Shown here one piece after another: positions 15,641-24,409 of a DNA stretch of 64,000 bases (its first letter is position 1; each line of letters begins with the position of its first letter). This DNA comes from Dehalobacter sp. DCA (lineage in GTDB: Bacteria; Bacillota; Desulfitobacteriia; Desulfitobacteriales; Syntrophobotulaceae). The position numbers were made by a program, and so were the translations under genes. Below the pieces are notes generated by a model. It had not been told where the DNA came from and made no database searches. It saw only the letters and a list, made by a program, of their open reading frames with translations. The stretch spans positions 1,302,001 to 1,366,000 of the forward strand of contig NC_018866.1 of NCBI RefSeq assembly GCF_000305775.1, read 5' to 3'.

Positions 15641-16058
15641 CCAAGAAACCTCCGCTCTTTATGACGCTGCGAACAGCTTCCGGGCTGATTCCAAGCTCGG
15701 CAAACAGCTGGCACAGTTCATCGGGAATCATATCCAGCAGGTCTGCCGCCGTAATGATGATGGCACCCTCTGTGCAGATAATTTCAATGTCACTGCTCAG
15801 GGGGATATTTGCTGCTTCCAGCAGTTCATTGGGTAGCGAGATTTCCCATTCTTCCGCTTCCATTTCTTCAAGGCCAGCCATGCCGTTCGACGCAATTAAA
15901 ATTTCACCAAAGGTATTGATGGGATCGTCGAGAGACTTGCTGACACAGACAAGTCTCACTGTATCACCGGGCACAAGCCCCAGGTCTTCCATGAGACAAG
16001 CGGGGATTGTGAGCTTCCCTTGTAGGTCCACCGTGCTTTCGATTTCAATCATTTTCAT
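15630..16058 (-). CDS. AbrB/MazE-like protein with two swapped-hairpin domains
   Basis: About 142 residues. The first AbrB-like repeat is IESTVDLQGKLTIPACLMED, followed by LGLVPGDTVRLV. A second is EEWEISLPNELLEAANIPLS followed by SDIEIICTEGAIIITA. Its C-terminus is helical (DELCQLFAELGISPEAVRSV). The ATG at 16058 has GGAGGAAATTGACA upstream; the frame could extend to 16082 without a site. It is translationally coupled to the single-domain AbrB regulator downstream. Confidence 0.7.
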   Translation of the reverse strand: MKMIEIESTVDLQGKLTIPACLMEDLGLVPGDTVRLVCVSKSLDDPINTFGEILIASNGMAGLEEMEAEEWEISLPNELLEAANIPLSSDIEIICTEGAIIITAADLLDMIPDELCQLFAELGISPEAVRSVIKSGGFLDGQ

Positions 16059-16117
16059 TGTCAATTTCCTCCTTAGCCCCACATTGGAGCCTTTAATTTT
16101 CTAATGTTTTTTCATCG

Positions 16118-17056
16118 TCACTCTGTGTTGTAAAAGCCGTTTGGCCTATCAAAGAGACCCATCTGCACCGGTATGTCCCGCCTGCGTTCCGAGGTGTCAT
16201 AGTTAGAGATGAGTACCTCCGGATATTCGCAGCCTCCGTCATACCGCTGGGCCAGATTGTTCAGACGGGTGACGGATTCTATTTGATAACCCTCATATAG
16301 CTCCCGGATGTATTCGCAATCGTTGTAGGATACAAGAAAATCCCCTTCGATCTGGGCCAAGGTATCCCGTAGTCTCACATGGTCCTCCTTGCGGAACTCC
16401 ACCTCATAGTGCCCCTCGGTTTGGTAGTAGGGCGGATCGCAATAAAAAAAGGCGTTATCCCTGTCGTACTGACGGATCAACGCCTCAAAGTCTTTATTTT
16501 CAACTACCGTATTGGCAAGCCTGCAGGATGCCTCCCATATCAGGTGAAAGGCCCTCCGCACATCAAAGGGTTGGCAGCTGTAGGAGGTGCAGCCGCTGCC
16601 GTAGCTGTACCGGATGAGCTTGAAAAAAGCCGCCGCCCGTTTTACATCGGTCACTTCCGCATTCTCCATCAGCATGGCCTTTACTTCTTCAAACTCCAGC
16701 TCTTTCAGATAGTGCTGTGCAAGATCAAGGTCTTCTTTTAAGTAATCTTGTGTGAATTCCTCTTTGCTTAGAAATTTTCGAAGGACTAAGAATTCATCTC
16801 TGGAATTCAACGGTAGAAATCCAAGTTCCACCAGAAAAGCTGCAGTACGCTCCTTGACACAAAAGAACAGGTTGGCAAGGTTGGAATTGAAATCATTGTA
16901 CACTTCCATGCACCTGCTGTCCGGACTTTTCCCGAAAAGAACCCAACCACCCCCGCCAAACACCTCAATGTATCGTCCGTATTCTTTGGGCAGACGTTCA
17001 TAAATCTGTTCCCGAAGCGCCTTCTTTCCGCCTATCCAACTGATGATACTGTTCAA
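16118..17056 (-). CDS. dam: Dam-type DNA adenine N6-methyltransferase
   Basis: A 312-residue alpha-class (D12) adenine methylase, with motif I SWIGGKKALREQIYERLP and EVFGGGGWVLF, and catalytic DPPY in FFYCDPPYYQTEGHY (about 205). It would methylate adenine in a short site such as GATC, which could shield the element from restriction. The C-terminus reads IPVQMGLFDRPN; QMGLF resembles the QL(S/D)LF sliding-clamp binding motif. No matching restriction gene is nearby, so it is a solitary protective methylase, next to ArdA. Confidence 0.85.
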   Translation of the reverse strand: MNSIISWIGGKKALREQIYERLPKEYGRYIEVFGGGGWVLFGKSPDSRCMEVYNDFNSNLANLFFCVKERTAAFLVELGFLPLNSRDEFLVLRKFLSKEEFTQDYLKEDLDLAQHYLKELEFEEVKAMLMENAEVTDVKRAAAFFKLIRYSYGSGCTSYSCQPFDVRRAFHLIWEASCRLANTVVENKDFEALIRQYDRDNAFFYCDPPYYQTEGHYEVEFRKEDHVRLRDTLAQIEGDFLVSYNDCEYIRELYEGYQIESVTRLNNLAQRYDGGCEYPEVLISNYDTSERRRDIPVQMGLFDRPNGFYNTE

Positions 17057-17063
17057 TAAGTCA

Positions 17064-17273
17064 TCACCTCCTTGACCTTAACTTGCCGTAGATTTTCTCC
17101 ACATCAGTTTTCATGCAGCTTCCGTCCTGATCCCAGCAGATAAAACCCACTCCGGAATAGGGACAGCCTCTGCACTTTTCTGTGTCCTGCGGCTCGGCTA
17201 CGCTGTAGATTTGTCTTTGAGTTACAGGGATGCCGTTTGTTCTTTTCTCCGACAGATTTGCGTTTATGTTCAT
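17064..17273 (-). CDS. Small Cys-cluster protein
   Basis: 69 residues from the ATG at 17273, which has AAAAGGAG 10 bases upstream. A TTG at 17408 would extend the frame to 114 residues and overlap ArdA by 34 bp, but lacks a ribosome site. The C-terminal half has four Cys in CRGCPYSGVGFICWDQDGSC, likely binding Zn or an Fe-S cluster. I do not recognise the family. It precedes the Dam gene by 7 bp and is probably cotranscribed with it. Confidence 0.5.
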   Translation of the reverse strand: MNINANLSEKRTNGIPVTQRQIYSVAEPQDTEKCRGCPYSGVGFICWDQDGSCMKTDVEKIYGKLRSRR

Positions 17274-17374
17274 CTTCTTCAACTCCTTTTGGGGCACAAA
17301 AAATGACGCTGCCATCAGGGTAACGTCTGGAGATTGAATAATATCTGATATTACATAGTCAAGGGCATTCCGTT

Positions 17375-18553
17375 TTAAATCATCTGTTGTCCCTGTGATT
17401 TGGTGCAAAACTCAAACACAAACTCTTTTCCGTTGCGGCAAATCAATCCGTAATCCGTGGATTTCACACCATCTTCTTTCATTTTGGCTTCCCCATATCT
17501 CTGAAAATCAAGGAGCTTAAAGGCCATATCATTGGAAGGAAGTCCGGAGGCTTCAAGCAGTGCCTGCCGTCCATAGTCCTCCGGTGAGCAAAGTGAGGAA
17601 TAAAAGCTGTAGCAGTCCAGGTTTTGTGCAATGTCAATGGCCAAGTCCAGATCGGTGCAGTATTCATATTGAAGGGCAGCTTTGTACTTAGTGCCCATAT
17701 TGCTATCTATGATTTTTGAAATAGCATTGCTTAAGATATTCAGCATTTCTATGTCCTCACTTTCAGAGAACACATCCTCGAAGCAGGGCATTCTGCTTTC
17801 GCAGTGAGTAAAAACGCAATCAAATAAAGAAACCACCCCGATCTCCGACAGAGCAGATGCAATTTCAGCCTCCGATGCGGCGAGCTTCAGCCAAACCCCT
17901 TTTGCTTTTTCCGGTTCAAAACATCCTTCTATAAGATACAGCTTGAAAACATATCCGCTGTCGTCATCGGGCTTGGGACTGTTAGTGCCGTCATAGACAA
18001 CCTTTATATCCGGCTCTGATTGCACTACATAACCGGTTTTCGTGAATACACCCTTTTCTGCCTCTCTGTGGATACGTCCCACCTTTTCATAGTCGATGTA
18101 TTGCAGGACTTTTTCAGGCACTTTCTCCAGCTCCGTTATGAACTCATTGTCCACATAAAATTTACCGAGCTGCTCGTCATTGTACACTGCAAAGGCTACA
18201 TTACAATCGGCGAGGTTGTAGGTGAGGTTGATGAGCTTAACAAGGTCAGGCGCTCCCTCCATTTTTACTACTCCCTCAAAAGCTACTTTTTCAAAATCAT
18301 CCATGCCGGCCAATCGTCTTGCGAGGTAGTCAAGCTCATAAAGCGAAGCTTTTTTCGGCAGAAGCTCGTTTAAGTAATCCTGCCCACACGCATAATCCAC
18401 TACCGTAAAATCTGGATGCTCATCAACGATCCTTGCTTTTTCAAGGGCATCCTGTATTTCGGCATTCGTTGCAGGCAGACAGAGGTGTGCACCGATATAG
18501 GCGGAGTTATCGTAGAGATCATCTCTTAAAATCGTTATTTTTATTTCACTCAA
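17375..18553 (-). CDS. ArdA-family antirestriction-like protein
   Basis: 392 residues from the TTG at 18553, which has GGGAGG 6 bases upstream. It contains the ArdA-type element HLCLPATNAEIQDALEKA near the N-terminus, then ELDYLARRLAGMDDFEKVAF and LVKLINLTYNLADCNVAF, and a second similar half beginning about residue 215. ArdA proteins mimic DNA and block type I restriction during conjugal entry. The protein is very acidic, as expected. It ends KSQGQQMI. The same two-repeat layout is seen at 30872..32050 and 32051..33223. Confidence 0.7.
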   Translation of the reverse strand: MSEIKITILRDDLYDNSAYIGAHLCLPATNAEIQDALEKARIVDEHPDFTVVDYACGQDYLNELLPKKASLYELDYLARRLAGMDDFEKVAFEGVVKMEGAPDLVKLINLTYNLADCNVAFAVYNDEQLGKFYVDNEFITELEKVPEKVLQYIDYEKVGRIHREAEKGVFTKTGYVVQSEPDIKVVYDGTNSPKPDDDSGYVFKLYLIEGCFEPEKAKGVWLKLAASEAEIASALSEIGVVSLFDCVFTHCESRMPCFEDVFSESEDIEMLNILSNAISKIIDSNMGTKYKAALQYEYCTDLDLAIDIAQNLDCYSFYSSLCSPEDYGRQALLEASGLPSNDMAFKLLDFQRYGEAKMKEDGVKSTDYGLICRNGKEFVFEFCTKSQGQQMI

Positions 18554-18577
18554 TTTAATCCTCCCATCCATCAGAAT

Positions 18578-19015
18578 TTAGTTTATCTGCATCATCCTTG
18601 CCTGCGACTCCGGTTCAGGAACTTCTTTTGCAGCAGGGAGCAGTTCCTGGACATGGCAGCTGGTACGTTTGAGAAAAATGGCCTGCAAAGCCAGAGTAAA
18701 GTTTTCCTCATCCAGCGTGTCGATCAACTCCGATGGGGAAACCTCCATGGAGCCGTTGAAAAGGTTAGCCGCCAGCTTGATGAGCTTTCTTTCACCGCTA
18801 GGAAAGTCCTGATTGGACAGCATTTTTTCAAAGTCGATGCCATCTCTGTCGATATACCTGCTGGTTTTTTTATACAGATCGTTTTTTGTAGAGAGAAGCA
18901 GATACAGGGCAGGCAGGTAATAGCTGTCAGCCCTGCCATCGGGATAAATCCTGTTTTCCTTTTGCAAGCAGTGTACGACCTTCTGCCGGTGGACTTCATC
19001 GTGAAAATGTATCAC
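18578..19015 (-). CDS. DUF6075-like accessory protein
   Basis: A 145-residue, mostly helical protein. Landmarks are PDGRADSYYLPALYLLLSTK, DRDGIDFEKML, SGERKLIKLAANLFNGS and a tail ending QARMMQIN. I associate this pattern with DUF6075 of Firmicutes mobile elements (from memory); the function is unknown. The GTG start has GGAGGAATATTGT upstream. It precedes ArdA by about 24 bp and belongs to the accessory block. Confidence 0.55.
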   Translation of the reverse strand: MIHFHDEVHRQKVVHCLQKENRIYPDGRADSYYLPALYLLLSTKNDLYKKTSRYIDRDGIDFEKMLSNQDFPSGERKLIKLAANLFNGSMEVSPSELIDTLDEENFTLALQAIFLKRTSCHVQELLPAAKEVPEPESQARMMQIN

Positions 19016-19084
19016 ACAATATTCCTCCTCGTATAAATGGCTGCAAATCTACAGCGCCAATAATACTTTCAAAAAATATCCCCT

Positions 19085-19498
19085 CTATGAAAGTAACAGA
19101 CCGGCATATACAAAGAAGCTTATGCACAAAAATACGGCTAAAGGCACGCTCCTTTGCTTTGTCGCTCTGGCATAAATGCAGGCAGGGATGACAGCAAAAA
19201 AGAGGATGGCTGCAAGCCCGTAAAGCCCGAAGCAAAAGCCCAAGGCTGCCGTCAGCTTAATATCTCCCCCACCAACACCGCCCCATTTGAAAGCAATAAT
19301 AAGAAGGCTGACTGTGGGGAACAAAAGTCCCGTAAATCTTTCAAGCAGGGGAATATATAAGATTCCTTTACCATTGATGACCGCAGAAGCAAATCCCACC
19401 ATAAGAATGGCAATCCATGTCCAATCGGGAATAATCCGTTTTTTCCAGTCCGTGACGGCAGCACAAAGCATGGGGATGGCACAAAACAGCAGCATCAT
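19085..19498 (-). CDS. A24-family prepilin peptidase (cluster B)
   Basis: A 137-residue membrane protein with the two catalytic Asp regions, TDWKKRIIPDWTW (about 17-29) and GGVGGGDIKLTAALG (about 70-84). It is a minimal peptidase that cleaves prepilin leaders, and it would process the three pilins and two minor pilins of cluster B. The start overlaps the stop of the 1043-residue protein by 4 bp. In this cluster the peptidase is the last gene, whereas in cluster A it directly follows the pilin. Confidence 0.85.
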   Translation of the reverse strand: MMLLFCAIPMLCAAVTDWKKRIIPDWTWIAILMVGFASAVINGKGILYIPLLERFTGLLFPTVSLLIIAFKWGGVGGGDIKLTAALGFCFGLYGLAAILFFAVIPACIYARATKQRSVPLAVFLCISFFVYAGLLLS

Positions 19499-22400
19499 GG
19501 ACTCCCTGTGGTGACATCATCGGAGTACATGTTGTCAACCACCTTCATTTTCAGGTTCCCTCCGGTAATCCATTTAGACAGGGTACCTCCGGGAGTGTGC
19601 ACATCGGTGACAAGGAGCTGCACGATATAGTCCCTGTCATCGGGGAACCATACCGGGACATACTGCTTCTTGTATCGAAAGGGTGAGGTGAGATTTTCTT
19701 TGAATGTAAAATGGTCGCCCTCCTTCATGAGTGGTATGGCTGTTTCATAGCGGTACTGGGGCAGATAAACCTCGGCAGTCTGCGGCGCGGTAATCAGCTC
19801 CGGTCTGTCGTAGTTGGTATTTATCGAGGTTATAACATTGATGGAGAAGCCGTATCCCGATTTGATATAGCCTATTGCCTTTGTGTCATAGTCAAGGACG
19901 GCATCTACTTTTAGCTCGGCGTAGAAGTCTTTCCAAACAAGCCGGTCGTTTTCAAACCGCTGCTCCTTCCAGGTCACCCTGGGCTGCTCACTTCTTTGCG
20001 GTGGTGCGGGAATGGTTGTACTCTCTTCCGGCTGATCATACGCCACATCCTTGATGATGGCCTTTTGGGTATAGGTGTTGTTGGCGTTGGATTCTTCATT
20101 GTCCAGGACTTGGTCGGGATTGATGACCGCAATCAGAGTGATGTTTTTATCGGCCTGCACATTGGGGGTATCCCATTTGACCGACACGATGTTGTAGGTG
20201 TCTTTTTCCATGACTACAGCATCGATGCGCTTGGACAGTGATAGCTCCGAGATTTCAAACAGAACGCTGACCTTCTGTCCGGGCGTAAAGTCCAGGCTTC
20301 CCCGGTTTGACACCTTGATGGTGCTGATGACCGTCTGATTCTCCTTGTACCGGTCGGGCGTGATCCGCTGCACATCCAAGTCATAGGGACGCTCCACTAC
20401 GGCAAGCTCTGCCGCAGCCCGGTTGTTGCTCGTGTTGGTATCCCTGTACTCCGCAGGCGGCGATACCTGGGCCGACAGTCGGATGGTTGTGCCTTTTTCT
20501 CCTGCCTTGCCTTTGACAAGGAAGGCTTTTGTTTCATGGGCTTTGAAATCTGCCGCAGTCGGTACGGCTGAAACTGCCTTACCGTCAATGGAAGCACTTA
20601 AACTCACCCCTGATAATGCCTGATCGGTATCATTGGTAAAGTATACGGTAAAGCTGTATTCCTCCTGCTCATAGACCGTGGGCGGGTAGGACAGGTTTAC
20701 CCATACATCGCACTGCTTCTCCGGCGGAACCACCGGGTCGACGGGCGGATGTCCGGGATCAGGAGGGTTGTCAGGGTCTGTTGGCGGATTGTCAGGATTG
20801 TCGGGTGGATTATCCGATTTTCCCGGCGGATTGCCAGGGACAGTCGGATCACCGGAGGGTTTTGCCACAACAGTAATTTTGGAAGCCGCGGTGTTATCAA
20901 CCGGATTCTCATCCCGGAAACCCTCGGGCACTCCGATATTCGCCCACAGGTTATATACCTCTCCCACATGCCCTGCCTGTCCGGTGAGGGTATAGGTTTT
21001 GGTTTCCAGGGGATTGAAGGCAAGCGCTTTTGGAATTGAGTCTAAAACGGCATCATTGTTCTTGCCCCGTACCGCTGCATCCTTCAGCATCCTGTCGGAA
21101 TGGTTGGTAAAGCTCACCGTAAAGCGGTAAGGCTCCCCTTCGTAAACGGTGGGCGGCGCTGCAATGCTTGCCGATACATCGCATGGCTTTTCCGGGTCGG
21201 GGTTTTCCGCCAGTGGCGGATTTTCTTTGTCCGGATCGGGATTCTTCCCCTGGCTTGGGGTCGGCTCCGGTTTTTCCACCACCCGGATGACCACTGTGGC
21301 GGAATTGTTCTCCAGATTCTTATCCATAAATCCCTCGGGCACTTTGATCTGGGCCCACAGCGTTATGACCGCCCCTGCTTTGTCAGTATTCCGTGTGAGG
21401 GTGAAGGTTTTGCTTTCGTTGGGCGAAAAATCTTGCTTGGCAGGGATTTCTTTCATCTGCTCCCGGTCTACGGTGCCGATCAAGGGCACATCATAGGCAG
21501 GCGCTGCGCCATGATTGGTAAAAACCACCTCGAAGGAATAGCTGTCCCCCCGGTAGACGGTTTCAGGGGCGCGGATGCTCACGGAAAGGTCGTTGCCATC
21601 CTGCTTTTTGAACTTGAAGTAAAAGTCTGCCGCAGGAATTTTGGTGTTGATTTTCTGAGTAATTGCCGTTTGGGTCTGACTTCCCCCATCTGTGTATCTG
21701 GCAATTTCCGGTGTGTAATCCCATTCCAGACCTTTATAGATATAGTTGCGCGATAGGGGGATATCATCCTTTGAGAAGGTGACGCTGGTGGTTTGGTAGG
21801 GATAGAGGTATTCCGGCACACCCCTGTCCTGCGCCATGGCCTTTCCGTACACCTCTTGCTTGTCTTCACTGCACCATGTGGTCTGAACGTTAATTTTTAC
21901 AGGGGCTTGATAGGTGATTGCCGCGTTCCGCATGGTTTCAAAGGCAATGAGGCTTTTGGGTGTCCAGTTAAAGCCTGTGGTCAGGGCATTAAAATCCAGA
22001 TTTGCATCATAGGTCCCGATGACCTTTCCGGTGGAATAATCGTAAACCTCCACCACCAGACTGCCTTTTAGTGTATAGGTCCTGCCGTCACTCCTGCCGA
22101 CCAGCCCAGCAATACGTTCCTGCTCATATTCAGCAATAGTGTTGGCCTGCACTAAGGTAATCCGTTGGGGTGTGGGGAAGGTCTTTAGCTTGTCTGCTCC
22201 ATCATAGGTTTCTTTCAAATTCAGCCCTACCGTGCGGTAGCGGATATTGTATGTGGCCTTTTCCTGGAATACCACATTTGCGCTTATGGTGAGGACTGCG
22301 CCCTCATCTGTTTTCGCTGTCAGGGTATACACCCCGCAGGCCTCTTTATTCGAAATGGTCAAAATGTGGTCTGCCGGAATCTCCTGGGTCTGACCATTAT

Positions 22401-22626
22401 GGCTTAATTGTATTCCTGCCAAATTGCCCGCCTTTGCTGCAGCGCTGATGGCAATCTCTGCCGGAAACTGCTCCACCGCGATCAAGCCGTTTTCACTGGT
22501 CAGGCTGTTTACGGGAGAGCGTATTTCCAACCGTATGGCGCTGCCGGACATGGCAAAAGCCTGTGCCGACAGCAGCAGACAGCATAAAAACGCCAAGAGT
22601 ATAGCAATGATCACTTTTCGCTTCAT
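19495..22626 (-). CDS. Giant secreted CARDB-repeat surface protein of Tad cluster B
   Basis: 1043 residues with a signal peptide (1-25, cut near AFA). Three CARDB-like beta modules begin at PETVYRGDSYSFEVVFTNHG (about 355), PPTVYEGEPYRFTVSFTNHS (about 490) and PPTVYEQEEYSFTVYFTN (about 645). They are separated by Pro/Asn/Asp linkers such as NPPDNPDNPPTDPDNPP. A fourth diverged module begins at about 745. The last 140 residues share homology with the end of the 576-residue protein of cluster A (KSGYG, VPVWFPDDR). It is probably a long stalk with a distal or pilus-docking head, i.e. an adhesin. It is coupled by 4-bp overlaps to a minor pilin upstream and the peptidase downstream. Confidence 0.65.
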   Translation of the reverse strand: MKRKVIIAILLAFLCCLLLSAQAFAMSGSAIRLEIRSPVNSLTSENGLIAVEQFPAEIAISAAAKAGNLAGIQLSHNGQTQEIPADHILTISNKEACGVYTLTAKTDEGAVLTISANVVFQEKATYNIRYRTVGLNLKETYDGADKLKTFPTPQRITLVQANTIAEYEQERIAGLVGRSDGRTYTLKGSLVVEVYDYSTGKVIGTYDANLDFNALTTGFNWTPKSLIAFETMRNAAITYQAPVKINVQTTWCSEDKQEVYGKAMAQDRGVPEYLYPYQTTSVTFSKDDIPLSRNYIYKGLEWDYTPEIARYTDGGSQTQTAITQKINTKIPAADFYFKFKKQDGNDLSVSIRAPETVYRGDSYSFEVVFTNHGAAPAYDVPLIGTVDREQMKEIPAKQDFSPNESKTFTLTRNTDKAGAVITLWAQIKVPEGFMDKNLENNSATVVIRVVEKPEPTPSQGKNPDPDKENPPLAENPDPEKPCDVSASIAAPPTVYEGEPYRFTVSFTNHSDRMLKDAAVRGKNNDAVLDSIPKALAFNPLETKTYTLTGQAGHVGEVYNLWANIGVPEGFRDENPVDNTAASKITVVAKPSGDPTVPGNPPGKSDNPPDNPDNPPTDPDNPPDPGHPPVDPVVPPEKQCDVWVNLSYPPTVYEQEEYSFTVYFTNDTDQALSGVSLSASIDGKAVSAVPTAADFKAHETKAFLVKGKAGEKGTTIRLSAQVSPPAEYRDTNTSNNRAAAELAVVERPYDLDVQRITPDRYKENQTVISTIKVSNRGSLDFTPGQKVSVLFEISELSLSKRIDAVVMEKDTYNIVSVKWDTPNVQADKNITLIAVINPDQVLDNEESNANNTYTQKAIIKDVAYDQPEESTTIPAPPQRSEQPRVTWKEQRFENDRLVWKDFYAELKVDAVLDYDTKAIGYIKSGYGFSINVITSINTNYDRPELITAPQTAEVYLPQYRYETAIPLMKEGDHFTFKENLTSPFRYKKQYVPVWFPDDRDYIVQLLVTDVHTPGGTLSKWITGGNLKMKVVDNMYSDDVTTGSP

Positions 22627-23108
22627 GGGGAACCTCCTTCATCAATTCTGTTGTTGCTGCTGGAGAGAGTAAAGGGCAGCCGCACCTCGCCGGTCAGGAA
22701 ACTAAAAACGCTGCGGGTTTTCAACTGCCCTTTCAAGATGAGCCGGGGCGGATCATCGGTAGCGGTGAGGCTCTGGATTTCAAGAGTGTACACCCATTGC
22801 TCCCCGGAATACTTGTTCAGATCCCGGTCCAGCTGCATGTTTTCATGAAGATAGCCGTAGAACTGTTCTTCCGCAAGGACACTGTCCATCCGGGCATAGC
22901 CGTCTTTGCGGTATTCATCCAGCATGGCGTACTCCACCGAGGAATTCACTCCCCGCTGGAGCACATATTCCACCTGCTGGTACAGGCTGTCCATGCGGAA
23001 ATATTCAATGACGATGGCTGCAAGGGTCATGATAAAAAAGATGAGGATCAAGATAAACACCAGCCCATCGCCTTTTCTGCTTTTTAAAATGGATCCGGTT
23101 TTGCCCAC
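22623..23108 (-). CDS. TadE/TadG-like minor pilin (cluster B)
   Basis: 161 residues from the GTG at 23108, which has GGGAGGGG upstream; the frame could extend to 23153 without a site. The N-terminus SRKGDGLVFILILIFFIMTL resembles a prepilin cleavage region followed by a helix. A helical and then beta-rich ectodomain follows (EYFRMDSLYQQVEYVLQRGV). It lies between the DUF4320-like minor pilin and the giant surface protein and may connect the two. Confidence 0.6.
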   Translation of the reverse strand: MGKTGSILKSRKGDGLVFILILIFFIMTLAAIVIEYFRMDSLYQQVEYVLQRGVNSSVEYAMLDEYRKDGYARMDSVLAEEQFYGYLHENMQLDRDLNKYSGEQWVYTLEIQSLTATDDPPRLILKGQLKTRSVFSFLTGEVRLPFTLSSSNNRIDEGGSP

Positions 23109-23134
23109 AAAATTACCCCTCCCTTCCGGCGCTT

Positions 23135-23623
23135 TCACTCTAAAAGCTTCCAATATTTTTCCGACATGCCCGTGATGCGCACCTCCATGGGAATGATGAT
23201 TTGCACTGGCGGAGAGGAGGAAGGCCGAAACACCGTAAAGGCATAGTTGTATTTCATTTTTACTGTAAAAGTATCTCTTAGCTGAATTTTTTGGTTTTGT
23301 TCATCGCAATAATTGACATCTTCGATGGTCATTTCCGGAGACAGCCTGGTCTGTTCCTTGAGCCGGTAAAAAACATCATATGCGTTGTCCGATACCTGCC
23401 CCTCCAGCTCAATGACCCGGACCACCCGGCGACAGACTTGGTTAAGACTCAGATAGGTGGTGAAGATGCTTAAGAAGGACAACACCGTCGCCATCAGCGT
23501 AATCACCACCAGGGTTTTGATAATCAGTTCATAATAGGCGCTGCCTTTTCGATTAACCAGCACCCTTTTTAAAGAAAAAGGGGGAGAACATCTCCCCCAT
23601 AAGCTCCGGCACTGCCTGTTCAT
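23135..23623 (-). CDS. DUF4320-like minor pilin (cluster B), start uncertain
   Basis: The core of the protein begins NRKGSAYYELIIKTLVVITL (prepilin-like, with Gly before Tyr-Glu-Leu and a membrane helix), then SLNQVCRRVVRVIELEGQV and a beta-rich end RITGMSEKYWKLLE. It resembles the DUF4320/TadE proteins. The ATG at 23623 has GGGGGTGT upstream, but codons 8-15 are formed by a terminator hairpin (23575..23598). A GTG at 23563 after the hairpin is the alternative start. If the ATG is used, the terminator is translated through, which may tune expression relative to the pilins. Confidence 0.6.
   Translation of the reverse strand: MNRQCRSLWGRCSPPFSLKRVLVNRKGSAYYELIIKTLVVITLMATVLSFLSIFTTYLSLNQVCRRVVRVIELEGQVSDNAYDVFYRLKEQTRLSPEMTIEDVNYCDEQNQKIQLRDTFTVKMKYNYAFTVFRPSSSPPVQIIIPMEVRITGMSEKYWKLLE
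23575..23598 (-). terminator. Terminator after pilin copy 1, inside the next open frame
   Basis: GGGGGAGA/TCTCCCCC stem with a three-base loop and TTTTT on the minus strand. It lies 76 bp past the pilin stop and would make pilin mRNA more abundant than the minor pilin mRNA. Confidence 0.75.
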
Positions 23624-23673
23624 CCCTTTACACCCCCTGTTCCGGCGGTGTTGTTTCGCAGCCGCCGCATAGT

Positions 23674-23883
23674 TTAGCTCAAAAGGCCGGTGATTTTGGT
23701 TACAATACTGTTCCAAATCTGCGTAATAGAACCCTGGTAAAGCGTCATAAATACCGCGCCGACAACGACTACGATTAGTACAACGATCAGCCATCCTGTC
23801 ATCTGGTCGCCGGATTGATGGGTCAATACTTTCCTTACCTTTAAGCCTGCCATCGCCATTTTGTTTCTCAAAGTTCTCATCAT
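23674..23883 (-). CDS. Flp-like major pilin, copy 1 (cluster B)
   Basis: A 69-residue protein with a basic leader (MMRTLRNKMAMAGLKVRKVL), the likely processing region HQSGDQMTGW, a strongly hydrophobic helix (LIVVLIVVVVGAVFMTLY) and a short tail ending ITGLLS. This is the Flp pilin plan, although the usual Glu/Tyr after the cleavage site is missing. It is almost identical to copy 2, differing at only a few positions in the leader. GGAGG precedes the ATG and a terminator follows. Confidence 0.7.
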   Translation of the reverse strand: MMRTLRNKMAMAGLKVRKVLTHQSGDQMTGWLIVVLIVVVVGAVFMTLYQGSITQIWNSIVTKITGLLS

Positions 23884-24004
23884 AAATTAAAGTACCCTCC
23901 GTATCATTTATTTTTTTGGGATTTTGGTTTCATCTGCATTCAATGTGCAATTATGCCTTAGTTAAAGTTCATAGTTTCAGTTGCAATACCGCTCTACTAA
24001 GAAG

Positions 24005-24029
24005 AAAAGGGAGATATTCTCTCCCTTTT
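24005..24029 (-). terminator. Terminator after pilin copy 2
   Basis: AAAAGGGAGA/TCTCCCTTTT with a five-base loop, 33 bp past the stop of pilin copy 2. Confidence 0.8.
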
Positions 24030-24061
24030 CCTCAGTGGTGTTTTCAGTTGCCGGTGTTTTT

Positions 24062-24271
24062 TTAGCTCAAAAGGCCGGTGATTTTGGTTACAATACTGTT
24101 CCAAATCTGCGTAATGGAACCCTGGTACAACGTCATAAATACCGCACCGACAACGACTACGATCAGTACAACGATCAGCCATCCTGTCATCTGATCACCG
24201 GATTGATTGGTCAATACTTTCCTGGCCTTTAAGCCAGCCACCATCATTTTGTTTCTCAAAGTTCTCATCAT
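24062..24271 (-). CDS. Flp-like major pilin, copy 2 (cluster B)
   Basis: A 69-residue near-duplicate of copy 1. The mature part from QSGDQMTGW to the C-terminus is identical, and differences are confined to the leader (MMVAGLKARKVLTN). The flanks are duplicated too, including the GGAGGTAC ribosome site and the terminator. Recent tandem duplication or gene conversion is the simplest explanation. It is expected to be cut by the A24 peptidase at 19085..19498. Confidence 0.7.
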   Translation of the reverse strand: MMRTLRNKMMVAGLKARKVLTNQSGDQMTGWLIVVLIVVVVGAVFMTLYQGSITQIWNSIVTKITGLLS

Positions 24272-24384
24272 AATTAAAGTACCTCCGTATCATTTATTTC
24301 TTTAAGATTTTGGTTTCATCTGCATTGCAATTATGCCTTAGTTAGAGTCCATAGTTTCAGTTGTAATAGTGCCCTACTAAGAGG

Positions 24385-24409
24385 AAAAGGGAGATAATCT
24401 CTCCCTTTT
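24385..24409 (-). terminator. Terminator after pilin copy 3
   Basis: AAAAGGGAGA/TCTCCCTTTT with a five-base loop, nearly identical to the one at 24005..24029. Confidence 0.8.

Noticed and set aside
19711-22071. Several long plus-strand open frames opposite the giant surface protein
   Set aside because: They are antisense shadows of a GC-rich, repeat-containing coding region and lack ribosome sites.
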